A stretch of DNA of 64,000 bases from Hygrophila difformis (Eukaryota > Streptophyta > Magnoliopsida > Lamiales > Acanthaceae): positions 33,073,383 to 33,137,382 of the forward strand of contig JAOANR010000006.1 in the NCBI GenBank assembly GCA_030278955.1. Direction: 5' to 3'. Every line of letters starts with the position of its first letter. Within the stretch, counting starts at the first letter, position 1. Shown piece by piece: positions 31,514 to 43,653 of this stretch. The position numbers and the translations under genes were made by a program. The notes beneath the pieces were generated by a model. That model was not told the DNA's origin and did not search any database. It was given only the letters and a program-made list of their open reading frames with translations.

Positions 31514-32364
31514 GATGAAGCTTTTAGTTTTACGTGTTTTAATTACTCCCAAAACCATGTAAGCGTTAACTTACAGATTCGTAGATGTCCGGGATCGTCT
31601 ATTTCGAAGGCGTGGCTTCCAGTCCACCGTTTATCCTCTCCGCTCGTCGGGTTCTACGTTCACGACGCTGGAGATTTTCAAATTTTCGTCCAAACAGTCC
31701 TCGCCTTGGTTTCGTGCCTCCGACGACTCCGGAATTAGGGTTTTGTGTATAGAGAGTATCGTAGGGTTTTGAAAAGTGTTCGGGGCTTTCAAAAGGTGTT
31801 ATTTATAGGCAAACATGACCTAGGGACGTCCAAGGTCTGCCTCTAAGAGTCTTGAGCCGAAAAATGTTCAACCGAAGTCGGAAAATCCGGATTCGGGCGA
31901 GTGAATCTCGCAACCGGCGAATCTGTCAAGCGGCGCGGTTGTGGCGCGCCTTCTCCCCTTTGACCGCGCGGCCACCGCGCGACACTCGCCTGGACTTCGG
32001 TCCGGGCGGGTCGTGCGATCCGTCGTGCCTTTCCTCCTCTCTTTCGGACTTCTATCCCCCTATGCTCCCGGATTCTGATTCCCGGGGTATCTTCGGGTTT
32101 ACGAAAATAGAAACCCCGTATAATTTATGTTTGGACTCGAGTTCTCGAGTTCATTGGTGTCGGGTTTCGGTGTGCAATTTATTCAATTAATTCTTTTTAT
32201 TAAATTCCTTTAATTCCTTTTTAAGTTAAATTTCATTTCTCATTTCCTTATCTTTATTTATTTATTTATTTGCTGGATTTATTTATTTATTGTATTTATT
32301 TTATTTATTGTTTATTTAATTAATTATTGTTTTATTTTATGTTGGAAAATTCTCGGGTATTACA
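31467..32364 (-). repeat. probable solo LTR (898 bp)
   Basis: On the minus strand it starts TGTAATACCCGAGA, a start common in plant Ty3/Gypsy LTRs, and ends ...TTTGACA. A 5-bp AAATA flanks both sides (31462-31466 and 32365-32369). The right boundary is convincing; the left is weaker because AAATA is frequent here and a hairpin overlaps it. A TATA-like CTATACAC on the minus strand lies near 31745. The plus-strand frame at 31852-32190 has no domain. Confidence 0.5.
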
Positions 32365-32447
32365 AAATAATAGTACTAAAAAGAGGCTTCAAATGACAAA
32401 TTTAATGAGTTGTAGCAAAATCTTTTTAATTACACAACTAAATTATC

Positions 32448-32463
32448 AACAAACAGCCATGTC
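32448..32463. repeat. target-site duplication of LINE D (left)
   Basis: AACAAACAGCCATGTC, identical to 59408-59423 after the LINE poly(A). The first bases may belong to the A tract, so the true length is 13-16 bp. Confidence 0.85.
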
Positions 32464-32509
32464 GATGTAGGTTGAAAGAAAATTGCATTGATTGATGAAC
32501 TTTCTCATC

Positions 32510-32514
32510 CATGG
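32510..32514. repeat. target-site duplication of E2 (left)
   Basis: CATGG immediately before the 5' LTR; the same five bases follow the 3' LTR at 53431-53435. Confidence 0.9.
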
Positions 32515-32841
32515 TGATAATGGCCAAAATTGACCATTATTTTCAATCCATTTCCGTGTTTGAGACGGACATTTTGATCGTGTTTCCATCTTATTGTAAT
32601 AAGAGAGCAGTTGAAATTGACATATTAATGCTAGTTTGTAAAAACATCGAGCCGGTAACAAAAAGACACAAAATATGCAATTTTAAATTGTATTTGTGTT
32701 AGAAAAATCCAAAAACATGAAAAAAGGAAAAAGAAAAGAAAAAGGAATGAAAAGATGGGCAAAAGAATAATATAGCCCACAAAAATCCAAAAAGATGGGA
32801 AAAAAATTGAAAAGCCCACAACTGAAATTTGGTTGAAGCAC

Positions 32842-33240
32842 AATTCGAATTGTGTGCAATTCGAATTAATTCGAATTGCACAACAAATTCGAATTGCTAA
32901 AGAGAGCAAAGAAATGGTTAAGTTTTGGAAGGAATGCAGAAGCCTAATTCGAATTGTTCAAATTCGAATTAATTCGAATTAGGGAAGGAAGAAAGAAGAA
33001 ACCCAAAGACAAGAGGAAGATGCAATTCGAATTGTCTAGTTCGAATTAATTCGAATTAGCACAAACAATTCGAATTGCCATAGGTGCAAGGAGGCCAAGC
33101 AGAAACCCTCATCTAGTTCGAGAAAAGACCAATTCGAATTCTTCACAACAATTCGAATTGACTACTGAAGGCTACAACTCCAGCTTAAGGAAGAGATCTC
33201 ACAATTCGAATTAATTCGAATTGGTTGAGATAATTCGAAC
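32842..33240. repeat. AATTCGAATT palindrome array, U3 of E2 5' LTR
   Basis: Five groups, mostly monomer, dimer, monomer. Immediately upstream of the TATA box. The CpG in each site is largely intact. Confidence 0.95.
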
Positions 33241-33308
33241 TTCACTCAACAATTCATCCAAAGAAAGCTGTGCACAACATTGGTGGGCCTAAGGTTTCGA
33301 AATTTATC

Positions 33309-33317
33309 TATAAAAGC
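33309..33317 (+). promoter_or_regulatory. TATA box of E2 5' LTR
   Basis: CTATAAAAG, 70 nt after the palindrome array. Transcription would start near 33345, giving a leader of about 4.2 kb before gag. Confidence 0.7.
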
Positions 33318-34184
33318 AGACCTTCCACAACAGAATCAAGAGATAAAGAATTTGGCCAAAAAGCAGCTTGGGACAAAAAGAACAGCAGGAGGTTCCACAC
33401 CCCTTAAGGGTTAGGTAGGTAGTTAGTTTAGTTTAGTTTATTTTCTTGCAAGTAGTGTAATCTTTACATGCTTTGATCTTAGTTTAGTATAGAAGCAGTT
33501 TGTATAACCCTTAGAGTAGCCATTTTCCATATTTTTACATGCTTTCTAGTTAGAATAAACCCTACCTTCAACCTAATGATGGTTTTGGGTTCTTTATTTT
33601 GCTTTCAAAGTGCCAATACAAGAAAATTTCCAGAAATGGTGTTATTCATGTGTTATGGCACTCTTTAATGCTTTCCCTATAAATAAATGCTTAGCATGTT
33701 TGTTTGTTTCAACTAGGTTACATTTATTATGTCCTAGTTGACATTCAAACTTAATAAATGCATGTTTGGTGGGTTGTTAGCTTGATTTTGTGCCTTAGAG
33801 CTTCAAATAAGTGTTATTAGGTTTTAGACGTTTTTAGGTTTGTTAGTATTTATCTTTATGCCTTATTTTTCCTGCCTTGATTTGTATTTTAGCTGCCTTA
33901 GATAACTTGAGTGTTCTTAGTTTACTCATGCAGTTCTTAAATAACTAGATGTTTTAGGTTCTTTGATCTTTGATCCCTTGTTTGTAGAAATAGGGTTTGA
34001 ATCTTGCCAATACCCACTGGACATGTATTTGCTTCCTACTTGAAAATCTCACTAGGGTGGCTGTGAAATGACATTGATGTGAGATGAGGGATTTAGTGAA
34101 TCTAAAACCATCATTACAGCACAGTGTTCACCTAACCCATACTTGTGAGAACAAAAAAAAAATTGTTGTTGTTTGAAAATGTGT

Positions 34185-34646
34185 AATTCGAATTGAGGCA
34201 ATTCGAATTATCTCGAATTGCCTAAGAAATTCGAATTGCACACCCAAAAAGTTCCCTCATGTGGTTTTCAACCAATTCGAATTCTCTAATTCGAATTAAT
34301 TCGAATTGGCCCAACAATTCGAATTGGGAAGGGAAACCACATTGTATTGCATACCACCCATTCATACCTTAGTTTATTTCCCATCTCTTACCAATTCGAA
34401 TTGTCCAATTCGAATTAACTCGAATTGCTGGACAATTCGAATTCACCGTCCCCTTGAGGTAAATGCCTTAGTCAATTTGAGCAAGAAAAGGACTCCGCCA
34501 ATTCGAGTTGTCCAATTCGAATTAATTCGAATTGGTCAATAATTCGAATTTGATGATGTTCCAATTTCTGGCAGTGATCAATTGGGTAAAGTACTACTTC
34601 ATCCTTCATACATTCTCAATTCGAATTGCCCCAATAATTCGAATTG
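34185..34646. repeat. AATTCGAATT palindrome array, R/U5 of E2 5' LTR
   Basis: Second array of the same palindrome, within the transcribed part of the LTR. Confidence 0.95.
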
Positions 34647-37002
34647 AACTATCCTTCTATTTTGAAAACTCCAAAAATATTTTTCTTCCATGATTTGTGT
34701 AAGTTGCATGGATGTATTGGGCCTCGGCCCAGTTCATCTGATTTCCATCCATTACACATTTCAGCCCATTAGTGTCTACTTATTGTGTGCTTAACACCCA
34801 CACGATACCAAAAATATTTTCTTACTTGTATGTTTTCTCTTTCATTGCATGTATGAACGGATAACGAGAAACGCACAGATTAATGTTGGTGAAAGGTCCC
34901 TTCACAGGGATATCGACTAACCCGTCTTCTGTATGTCAATTATTATCTGTTATTTTGCATGGTTTGATTAGTGGTTGGTGGAAGTTTCGGCGAGCGTTCT
35001 CTTCACTAAGAGTTTCGATTAGTCACTCAGCCAACTCCTAATCAGATACAGTTTTAATTTTCCTTATCTTAATTTCTCAACCTGAATTCAAGTTGCAATA
35101 GTATCAACTGATGTCGACCAACATCAGTTGAGAAATATTACAGCAAGAAATATGTGGGTTCTTCTTCCACTCACAGACAAAAGAAAACTGAATGACGGCG
35201 GTCACCGTCGTTTGGGATTCTTTCTGTCTAAAATCAGTCATCTGGGATAATTAGGAACCGGACAGCAGATGTTTGCAGTCCGGAAAACCTCAATTATCTC
35301 TGGCACTCTTTTAGCCAATTTCTTCTCATCTTAGGCTAATCCACCTTTGTGTATCGCATTCTGTCTAACCCCACCATATATTTTGGGGTATTTTATTTTT
35401 CTTTTCATATACTGGTATGCATGATACTATTATGTAGATGTTCTGGTCTTATTGCTATTTTGGGGATCCTTCCCCTTGGACACAGAAGTCTTGAATAAAT
35501 CAGATGCTGCATAATAAATTTCCATCAAAAATTCCTTTATAAAATCCGGATCTGATTAAGGGATAAATTCAACAGTTATGACTAATTCATCTTCCACTGG
35601 GGATTGATTTTGAGAGCTTAGAAGCAGAGTCAGCGATTAGGTCTCATCTAGACTGAAAGGATCTGTGTTTTAATTGAGAGTCTAGTACCTGTCTGGGGAA
35701 TGATTTTCAGATATTCATTTGCTTCTCAAAATTGTTGTGTGTTGGAAATCTGATATTAGATATCGCATTAAGTCAATATCCACTTGGGTGTAGATGAGAT
35801 GTGATAAATAATACTAGAGGAACAACATATAGGCCTTGGTGAATTTCTAAGCTATGGTTGAGTATTCCTTCGACTACTATCTTCTTCTGCCAAAGTCTAG
35901 AATTGAGTCTTGAGTGAGTACATCCGGAATAGGTTCATTTATGGATCTGTTTCATTTAGTTTGTATCTCATAACTACCCAGATGTTGTAAGCCCTGTGGC
36001 TTATTGATATCTCGAGGGTTCTTGATCTGCATCTGGTCACCAAGACCAGTGGCTCTTTTATACTAACGGAAAGAGACGTTTTTAACGATTCCGAGTGATA
36101 GATTTAAATGCTTTCTTTACAGCTTTCTTACTGCTTTCCTTTTAAATGCTTTCATAGAGGTCACTCGGAAGAATTAGGGGCTGTCCATCTGTTAAAAGGT
36201 TTGAGGGTTATGGAATGGTTTGGGGCTTGATTTGAAACTTTGGGTGTGACATGGGGGAATGATAGGAGTACTTGGCATGTCAACTAATGATATGTTAGGT
36301 GTTGCTTATCCACCATAGATACATAATGTAACTTCACAAGGCCTGTGAAGGGAGTTATAAGTCTGTGGTATCTTAGAAATTGTTGTCTTAAGAGCATGTA
36401 AATTCTCACCATAAGTACCTGTCTGTTAAAGGGAACATGGTGCAGGAAGCGTGAGAGTTAGCTAACTAGAGGGTTATCCCAAGCTAAGATCTGTGTATGA
36501 AAATGGAAGTTTAATTGTGTTTCATCTGAATCTTGTCCAATCTTTATTATTTCCTCCCTGTCCCTTCTGTCATATTTAAACCTGTTTTCTAGATAGTGTA
36601 GCATAATTTTATATTGCTTTCGTAGTATAGATTTAATTGCTTTCTTTTACCATGCTTCGTAGAATAATTTTACTGCTTTCATGATCTGGTTTAAATTATG
36701 TCAAGTAGTTGTTAGAAACCCTTGCAAAACTTGAAACGAGTAACCGAGTGGAAAATCTTAGTAAATGACGTGGGCCCTGCTTCCATCGCACATCCTCCAG
36801 TGAACGATCCGGTACTTACTATAAATTACTGCAATTTTTGACCCGTGCGCTTTCGGGAGCACAGTTTCTTGACACGAGTAAATAAAAAGACAACATTTTG
36901 AGAAAATACTCATGTAGTGGGAAGAGCACCATGAAATTGGAAATTATATTTAGACGGTTCTTCAACCCCCCGGCAGCGCAATGAAACTCATCAAAAGTTT
37001 CA

Positions 37003-37019
37003 TGGCGCCGTTGCCGGGG
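37003..37019 (+). other. primer-site-like sequence inside the 5' LTR
   Basis: TGGCGCCGTTGCCGGGG, a perfect tRNA-Asp complement, preceded by CAAAAGTTTCA and followed by AGGATGCAGCGC exactly as at the true junction, but 392 nt upstream of it. The 3' LTR has the same at 53039-53055. Confidence 0.9.
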
Positions 37020-37394
37020 AGGATGCAGCGCAGTTGTAATAAATAATACTTTATTAAGTATTGAACACTGGTGTCTGGTAAGATTGAAATATTTACCCCG
37101 GCAGGTATCTTCTCGACATGAAATTAAGAGAAGCATCATGGTGCAGATATCAGGGGCTTTCAGGGTGACAGACTGAAGGTCAATCCCGGTTGCACCGTGA
37201 TATTTGTCAAAGGTTTCATGGCGGGAAGGACCACAGCGCCGTTTGAGATTAAAACACCCCCACATGAGTAATAAAAAGGGAAATCTTAATATATCCTTAA
37301 ACCCCTTCCCTAAATCATAACTCTTTTCATTTAATAATCCAAACTTGATATTTCAGAAAATTACTCGTGTTAGTGAAGCTCGTCAAAAGTTTCA

Positions 37395-37411
37395 TGGCAC
37401 CGTTGCCGGGG
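37395..37411 (+). other. primer binding site of E2 (tRNA-Asp)
   Basis: TGGCACCGTTGCCGGGG directly after the LTR end; one mismatch (A for G at position 5) to the tRNA-Asp complement, compatible with CpG decay. Confidence 0.9.
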
Positions 37412-37541
37412 AGGATGCAGCGCCGTTTACTAGGAGAATTACATTCCTGATTTACTCATAGATAGTTTTTGTATATATTCTTGAACCGTTACTAACCTGG
37501 GGGTTGTACAGGTACTGTCAAAAGCTTGATACCAACTGCTT

Positions 37542-40500
37542 ATGCAACGGAGAAGGAACACATCACCGGAGCTACCGTTCGATCTAGAAATAGAAAGGAC
37601 CGCTCGCCAACTGAGGGCAGAAGCCAGAAGACGGAAAGAGCAGGAGCATCGGATCCGCACTTCACCCGAAACATCAAGCAGCGATTTATCAGACATGGCA
37701 GATAACCAGAACATTCCCCCGATCTTACCCATAGACCAACCACCAAATAACCCTGGTAATGGAGCTGACGGAGGAATGGTAGAGCATCCTAATCGTGCCA
37801 ACGAAGAGGAGAATCTACCAAATCCCAATCAGCAACAATACCAGCAATTCCACCAACAACCACCACCACCCGTAAACCAATTTCACCAAAACCAAAACAT
37901 ACCAAACCAACAATACCAAAACCAAGCTTTCAATCCAGATCAGTTTCAGAACAACCCACAAGATCCACATAACTTCCAGCAATTTCCCAACTACCACCAA
38001 CAGTACCAGAACCAAGCTGAACAAGGAAATCAACAACAGCAGCAAGCAGCAGCAGACTTCATGCAACCAATAGTAGAGCCCTATCTGGATGGACCTGGGA
38101 GAGCACACTTTCCTGCACGCAATTTCGAGCTCAAACCGGCACTCATTAATTTGGTGCAAAACAATCAGTTCTGCGGTGCAAACCATGAGGACCCTCATGA
38201 TCATCTCCAGACCTTTCTGGAGCTCTGCGACACGATCAAAAATCAGGGAGTCTCTCCTGATGCTATTAGGCTAATGTTGTTTCCATTTTCTTTGTATAGT
38301 GGTGCCAGGGACTGGTATAAGTCATTGCCTATCAATCAGAGGAGCACTTGGGCAGACTTGGTGAGGAGCTTTTTGCTGAAGTATTTTCCAGAATCAAAGA
38401 TTGAGGAAGGACGAGCGAAGATTGGAGATTTTAAAATGAAGCCAGATGAATCATTATATGATGCGAAGGAAAGATTCTTGGGCCTCATCAGGCGATGCCC
38501 CCAACATGGGTACGCACCCTGGGAGCAATTGAGGAAATTCTACGGAGGACTCACCCATCCATGGAGAACAATGTTAGACGCTGCTGGCGGACGACATTTA
38601 CTCCACTTGCCTATGGACCAAGCTTGGGAGAAGATTGAGACAATGTCTGTCAACAGATCCATCCTAAACACAGATGATAGGAAGGAGGATCCTCCTAGAA
38701 AAGTCTTTGCTGTAAGTGAAGGGAAAACAGATTTTGAAAAATTACAGGAACAGGTAGCTGCGATACAGCTGAGTCAGGATAAAGGGAAGGGAATAGACGC
38801 TTCTCAGGCAGGAACCTCATCTGACCAAGTTCAAACACAGCAATCGGGAGTTGTCTGTGGACTGTGTCAGGGACCTCATCCAACTGATACATGTCAACAG
38901 ATAGCTACCGAGAGTTGTAATTATGCCGGGAACTACCAAAATCGCCATCCCAACCTCTCTTATTCCAACAACAATGCACTTAACGCGCATTTGTTGCAGC
39001 CAAACCAGCCCAACCAGTTCGCAAATCAAAACCCACAGCAAAACTTCAGACCCCAAAATCAAGGATTCGTCCAGCAAAGAGTGCAGAACTTTCAAAATCA
39101 GAATCAGAATTTCCAACCTCAAATCCAACAGAGGCCTAATCAGAACCAAGGCCAGAATTTCCAGAATTTCCAATCCCAACCTGATCAGAATCAGCAATAT
39201 AACCAAAGGCCACCATCTCGTTTGGAGAACTTGATGACTGAGTTTATAGCCAACCAGAAGGATATAAATCAACAACTGCAGTCATCAATCAAGAATGTGG
39301 AGACGCAAGTCACCCAATTAGCCAAGGAACTGCAGAACAGGGGGAAGGGAACACTTCCAAGCAGTACTGAAGCTAACCCGCAGTGTAAAGCAATCACATT
39401 GCGGGGAGGCAAGACTCTAAAAGGAATTGTTGGACATGGAAAAGAGACGGCCGAGGAGGAAAAGGATCCATTGGAGGGTGAAAAAGAAAATGAAAGGATT
39501 GAAGGAGGAGATGGTATTGGACTGGTCGAGGACAAATCAGAAACAGCTATTCCGCAGGCTGAAGCTGCAAAGGGAGCTGAAAAGGGTAGGGTTGAAGGTA
39601 CAACTTCCTTCTCTTTACCACCAAAAACAAACAATAATAAGTACATGCCAAGGGTGCCATACCCGGCACGTCTTAAAAATAAGGAACAAGATGAAAAATT
39701 TAAAAAGTTTTTAGAAAGACTGAAAGCTGTCGAGATCACTATTCCATTGGTCGAAATGATTTCAGAAATGCCCGTCTATGCTAAATTTCTTAAAGAAATG
39801 ATTTCAGGGAGGAGAAAAATTGAGCAGGAGGAAGTAGTGATTTTGAACAGCAGCTGCAGTGCCATTATCCAAAGAGTGCTACCGGAAAAGAAGGAAGATC
39901 CAGGATGTATTACACTGCCGATCCACATTGGGAAAACTAATGTTGGAAAAGGATTGTGCGATCTAGGTTCGAGCATCAACGTTATGCCACTTGCCATGGT
40001 GAAACGTCTTCACTTGGGAACAATTGAACCGGTTACAATGAAGCTACAGCTGGCAAACCGATCAATTACCCATCCAATCGGAATCCTGAAGGACGTAATT
40101 GTCAAGACGGGAGGGACCCTCTTTCCCGTCGACTTCATTATTCTGGATATAGAGGAGGACTACGAGATGCCACTGATCTTAGGCCGCCCCTTTCTCTCAA
40201 CCGGTGGTGCACTTATAGACGCGCGATCAAATCAAATCAAGCTCCGAGTCGGAGAAGAAGAATTGAATTTCAACATGGGAAAGCTGCAGAAGTTCCCGTC
40301 TGAGGGATCTTGTTCCATTTTTGATGTAATAGACAGTAGGAGTGAGGATGAGAGCATAGACTCTGTGACTGATGAGCCAAGCAAAGTTTCAAAACAGGTA
40401 CTGAAGCCTGAAGGTGCGGAGCAACCAAGGAGCTGCAACGCTGTCCACTTCGAGGACCCTATCTCGGGGGACCTTGAAGAATTCGATGGAGTTGAGTTCA

Positions 40501-43500
40501 TCCCGGAGGAAGAAGAAAGCACCGCTGAGGAGGAAATGGATCCTGTACTGACACAGGATCCTGAAGGTAAATCTGATCTTTCTCTCCCATCCATTTCTCG
40601 CAAATTACTGCCTTCCGTTGAATGCCCACCAGAGCTTGAACTTAAAACACTTCCGGATCATCTTAAGTACGTCTTTCTCGCTGAACATAAAAGATTACCG
40701 GTGATTGTGTCAGCCAAGCTGACACAAGAACAAGAAAAAGCTCTGGTAGACATTCTAAGGAAATATGTACATGCAATCGGATGGACCATTTCTGATATAA
40801 AAGGAATAAGCCCCTCTGTTTGCATGCACAGAATTTTAATGGAAGAGGAGTACAAGCCCTCAAGGCAACCACAAAGGCGTCTGAACCCCCATATGCAGGA
40901 AGTGGTAAGGAAAGAAGTTATCAAGCTCTTAGATGCTGGTATCATCTATCCTATCTCTAATAGCAAATGGGTTAGCCCAGTGCAGGTCGTACCGAAACGT
41001 GGGGGGATCTGTGTAACGACTAATGAGCAAGGAGAAGAAGTGGCGACGCGTCCAGTGACCGGTTGGAGAGTTTGCATCGACTACCGGAAGCTCAATACCG
41101 CTACCAGGAAGGACCATTTCCCCTTGCCATTCATTGATCAGATGCTGGAGAGGTTGGCCGGAAGGGAGTACTACTGCTTTTTGGATGGGTACTCTGGCTA
41201 TAATCAGATTGTAATAGCTAGCGAGGATCATGACAAGACCACATTCACTTGCCCATATGGAACTTTTGCGTACAGGCGCATGCCTTTTGGACTTTGTAAT
41301 GCGCCTGCCACATTTCAACGATGCATGATGTCAATTTTCTCAGAATTTATCGAAAAATGCATTGAAGTTTTCATGGATGACTTCTCTGTGTATGGAGATA
41401 CTTTTGATGAATGTTTGACTAATCTTGCACAGATTCTGAAAAGATGTGAGGACACCAACCTAGTTTTGAACTGGGAGAAGTGCCATTTCATGGTCACCGA
41501 AGGAATAGTGTTGGGTCACCGCATCTCGCGCGCAGGTATCGAAGTCGACAGGGCTAAGGTCTCAGTCATCTCAAACCTACCATTGCCTAATTCAATAAAA
41601 GCAGTTAGGAGTTTCTTAGGGCATGCCGGTTTTTACCGGAGATTCATTAAAGACTTTTCTAAAATTGCCAAGCCGCTCACTAACTTGCTGTGTAAAGAAA
41701 ATCCTTTTGTAATAAATGAAGCGTGTGTTCAAGCCTTTGACACGCTCAAAGAAATGTTGATTTCTGCCCCAATAGTACAACCACCCGATTGGTCAATGCC
41801 TTTCGAGGTAATGTGTGATGCAAGTGATCTCGCCGTGGGTGCAGTTCTTGGGCAACATAAGGAAGGGAAGCATTGCGTGATTCATTACGCAAGTCATGCC
41901 CTGAATGAGGCCCAAATTAACTACACCACCACGGAGAAGGAGATGTATGTTGTGGTTTTTGCGTTTGATAAATTCAGACAATATCTTATTAGTACGAAAA
42001 CCACAGTGTACACAGATCACTCTGCACTAAGATACTTGTTTAGCAAACAAGACGCCAAACCTCGATTAATCAGGTGGGTACTTTTGTTGCAAGAATTCAA
42101 CATTATAATAAAAGATAGAAAAGGCAGAGATAATGGTGCTGCTGACCATTTGTCTCGACTAGAAAATGATAAAAATGAATTAGCCGTAAATGAGAATTTT
42201 CCGGATGAACAACTGTTTGCCTTGCATCTTCATGATCAAGCTTGTCCGTGGTTTTCCGATATTGCTAACTTTTTAGCATGAGGAATAACCCCACCATTTC
42301 AAAGCAGGGGCCACAAAGCGAGGTTCAACCGAGATGTAGTTAACTACTTCTGGGAAGACCCTTACCTCTTCAAGCATTGTGCAGATTCTATTATTAGACG
42401 ATGTGTAACTGAGCACGAGGCTTATCAAATCGCTAAGAAATGTCATGAGTCGGAATACGGAGGTCACCATGGCCCCACTCGAACAGCCCATAAGGTGCTC
42501 GAGTGCGGTTTTTATTGGCCTACCATTTACGAGGATTGCAAAGCATTTGTTAAAGCTTGCGACAGATGCCAAAGACTAGGGAATATCTCCAAGAGGGATG
42601 AGATGCCTCAACAAGGAATTCTCACTCTCAAGATTTTCGATGTATGGGGTATTGACTTCATGGGACCATTCCCGACATCTGATGGGAACTATTACATCTT
42701 GGTAGCTGTCGATTACGTTTCCAAGTGGGTTGAGGCCGTTGCACTGCCAACCAATGATGGCAACCAGGTCGTCAAATTTTTGAAAAATAACATTTTCAAT
42801 AGATTTGGTGTACCCAGGGTGATCATATCAGATGGAGGAACCCATTTTGTTAATAAAGCATTTGCAAATCTTATGAGCAAAAATGGGATTCTCCACAAGA
42901 TCGGCACGCCTTACCATCCCCAAACCAGTGGTCAAGTCGAGGTCTCAAACCGCGAAATCAAACACATACTCGAGGCCACTGTGGGGACAACTCGCAAAGA
43001 TTGGTCACGTAAGCTCAATGATGCTTTATGGGCATACCGCACTACATTCAAGACTCCCATTGGGATGTCTCCATACAGACTCATCTTCGGAAAAGCCTGT
43101 CATTTGCCCGTAGAACTAGACCATAAGGCTTACTGGGCCGTACGAATGCTCAATTTTGACTCACAAGTTGCTCAGAGTAAGCGCAAGTTGGACCTCAATG
43201 AAATTGAGGAAATACGTGCGCAAGCTTATGAAAGCTCGAGGATTTATAAAGAGCGGACCCAGAAGTTACACGATCGTCGTATTAAATCTAAACACTTCTA
43301 TGTTGGCCAGAATGTCTTGTTATTTAACTCTAGGTTGAAGCTATTCCCCGGAAAGCTTAAATCCAGATGGGAAGGGCCATACGAAGTGATGCACGTGTTT
43401 GAAAGTGGAGCTGTCAGGATTCGGACTGACAAAGGAGAGCTGGTGGTAAATGGACACAGATTGAAGGAGTATCTTGGGCAGTTCGACCCCCGAAAAAGAA

Positions 43501-43586
43501 GCTCAAATGACAACAGAACCAGCTTATGCTCAATAAATATTATATTTACTTACTTATTTATTACTTTCTTCACTTATTTTTATTAG
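37542..43586 (+). pseudogene. E2 gag-protease-RT-RNase H-integrase polyprotein, one in-frame stop
   Basis: Makes the particle and copies and inserts the element. The start at 37542 opens with a basic region and the PELPFD motif usual in Athila gag. In order: gag with a Gln/Asn-rich N-terminus, knuckle CGLCQGPHPTDTC (about residue 440), aspartic protease with DLGSSINVMP (about 805), RT with VFMDDF (about 1276), RNase H with CDASDLAVG (about 1425). TGA at 42279-42281 (codon 1580) precedes the integrase, which continues in the same frame: HHCC finger (about 1635-1675), DD35E Asp/Asp/Glu at about 1702, 1763 and 1799, and a GPY-type C-terminus (about 1943). No chromodomain. Everything else is open for 2014 codons; the lesion is a single codon. 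Confidence 0.95.
42279..42281 (+). other. in-frame TGA between RNase H and integrase
   Basis: Only interruption in the E2 polyprotein. The bases before and after keep the same frame. A C-to-T change at a CpG is the simplest origin; programmed readthrough is an alternative. Confidence 0.85.
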
Positions 43587-43633
43587 GGACAAAGTATCCA
43601 AAAATCAATTGAACATTTAGAGTACTAAGACTC

Positions 43634-43653
43634 TAAATGTGAGGATGTTGATA
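43634..43653 (+). other. second PPT/LTR-start junction inside E2
   Basis: Twenty bases identical to the true PPT/3'-LTR junction (48536-48555), TAAATGTGAGGATGTTGATA, located 48 nt after the pol stop. The downstream sequence then diverges from the E2 LTR. Confidence 0.9.

Larger units (their letters stand above)
32515..37394 (+). repeat. 5' LTR of E2 (4880 bp)
   Basis: TG...CA ends (TGATAATGG...GTTTCA). The U3 holds a palindrome array and a TATA box at about +795, so R plus U5 is about 4 kb, unusually long. A second palindrome array lies 0.9 kb downstream of the TATA box. The last 400 bp repeat the LTR/primer-site junction. Short frames inside are not considered genes. Confidence 0.95.

Noticed and set aside
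32631..32909. Hydrophobic 92-codon frame repeated at 48667-48945 and, in part, 5417-5677
   Set aside because: T-rich U3 sequence of the LTR read in one frame, crossing the palindrome array. It recurs only because the LTRs recur.
32842..33240. CRISPR-like array
   Set aside because: The repeated unit is a 10-bp palindrome with irregular spacing, in a plant retrotransposon LTR.
32842..33240. Heat-shock elements
   Set aside because: TTC and GAA are directly abutted, and the dimer gives GAA-N4-TTC, not the alternating 2-nt spacing of heat-shock elements.
36819..37265. 148-codon minus-strand frame repeated at 52855-53301
   Set aside because: Antisense to the LTR/primer-site repeats; copies exist because the LTR is duplicated.
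37542..37746. Plus/minus shadow frames over E2 gag and pol, such as 39427-39714 and 40929-41318
   Set aside because: They overlap the clearly coding polyprotein frame and show no homology of their own.
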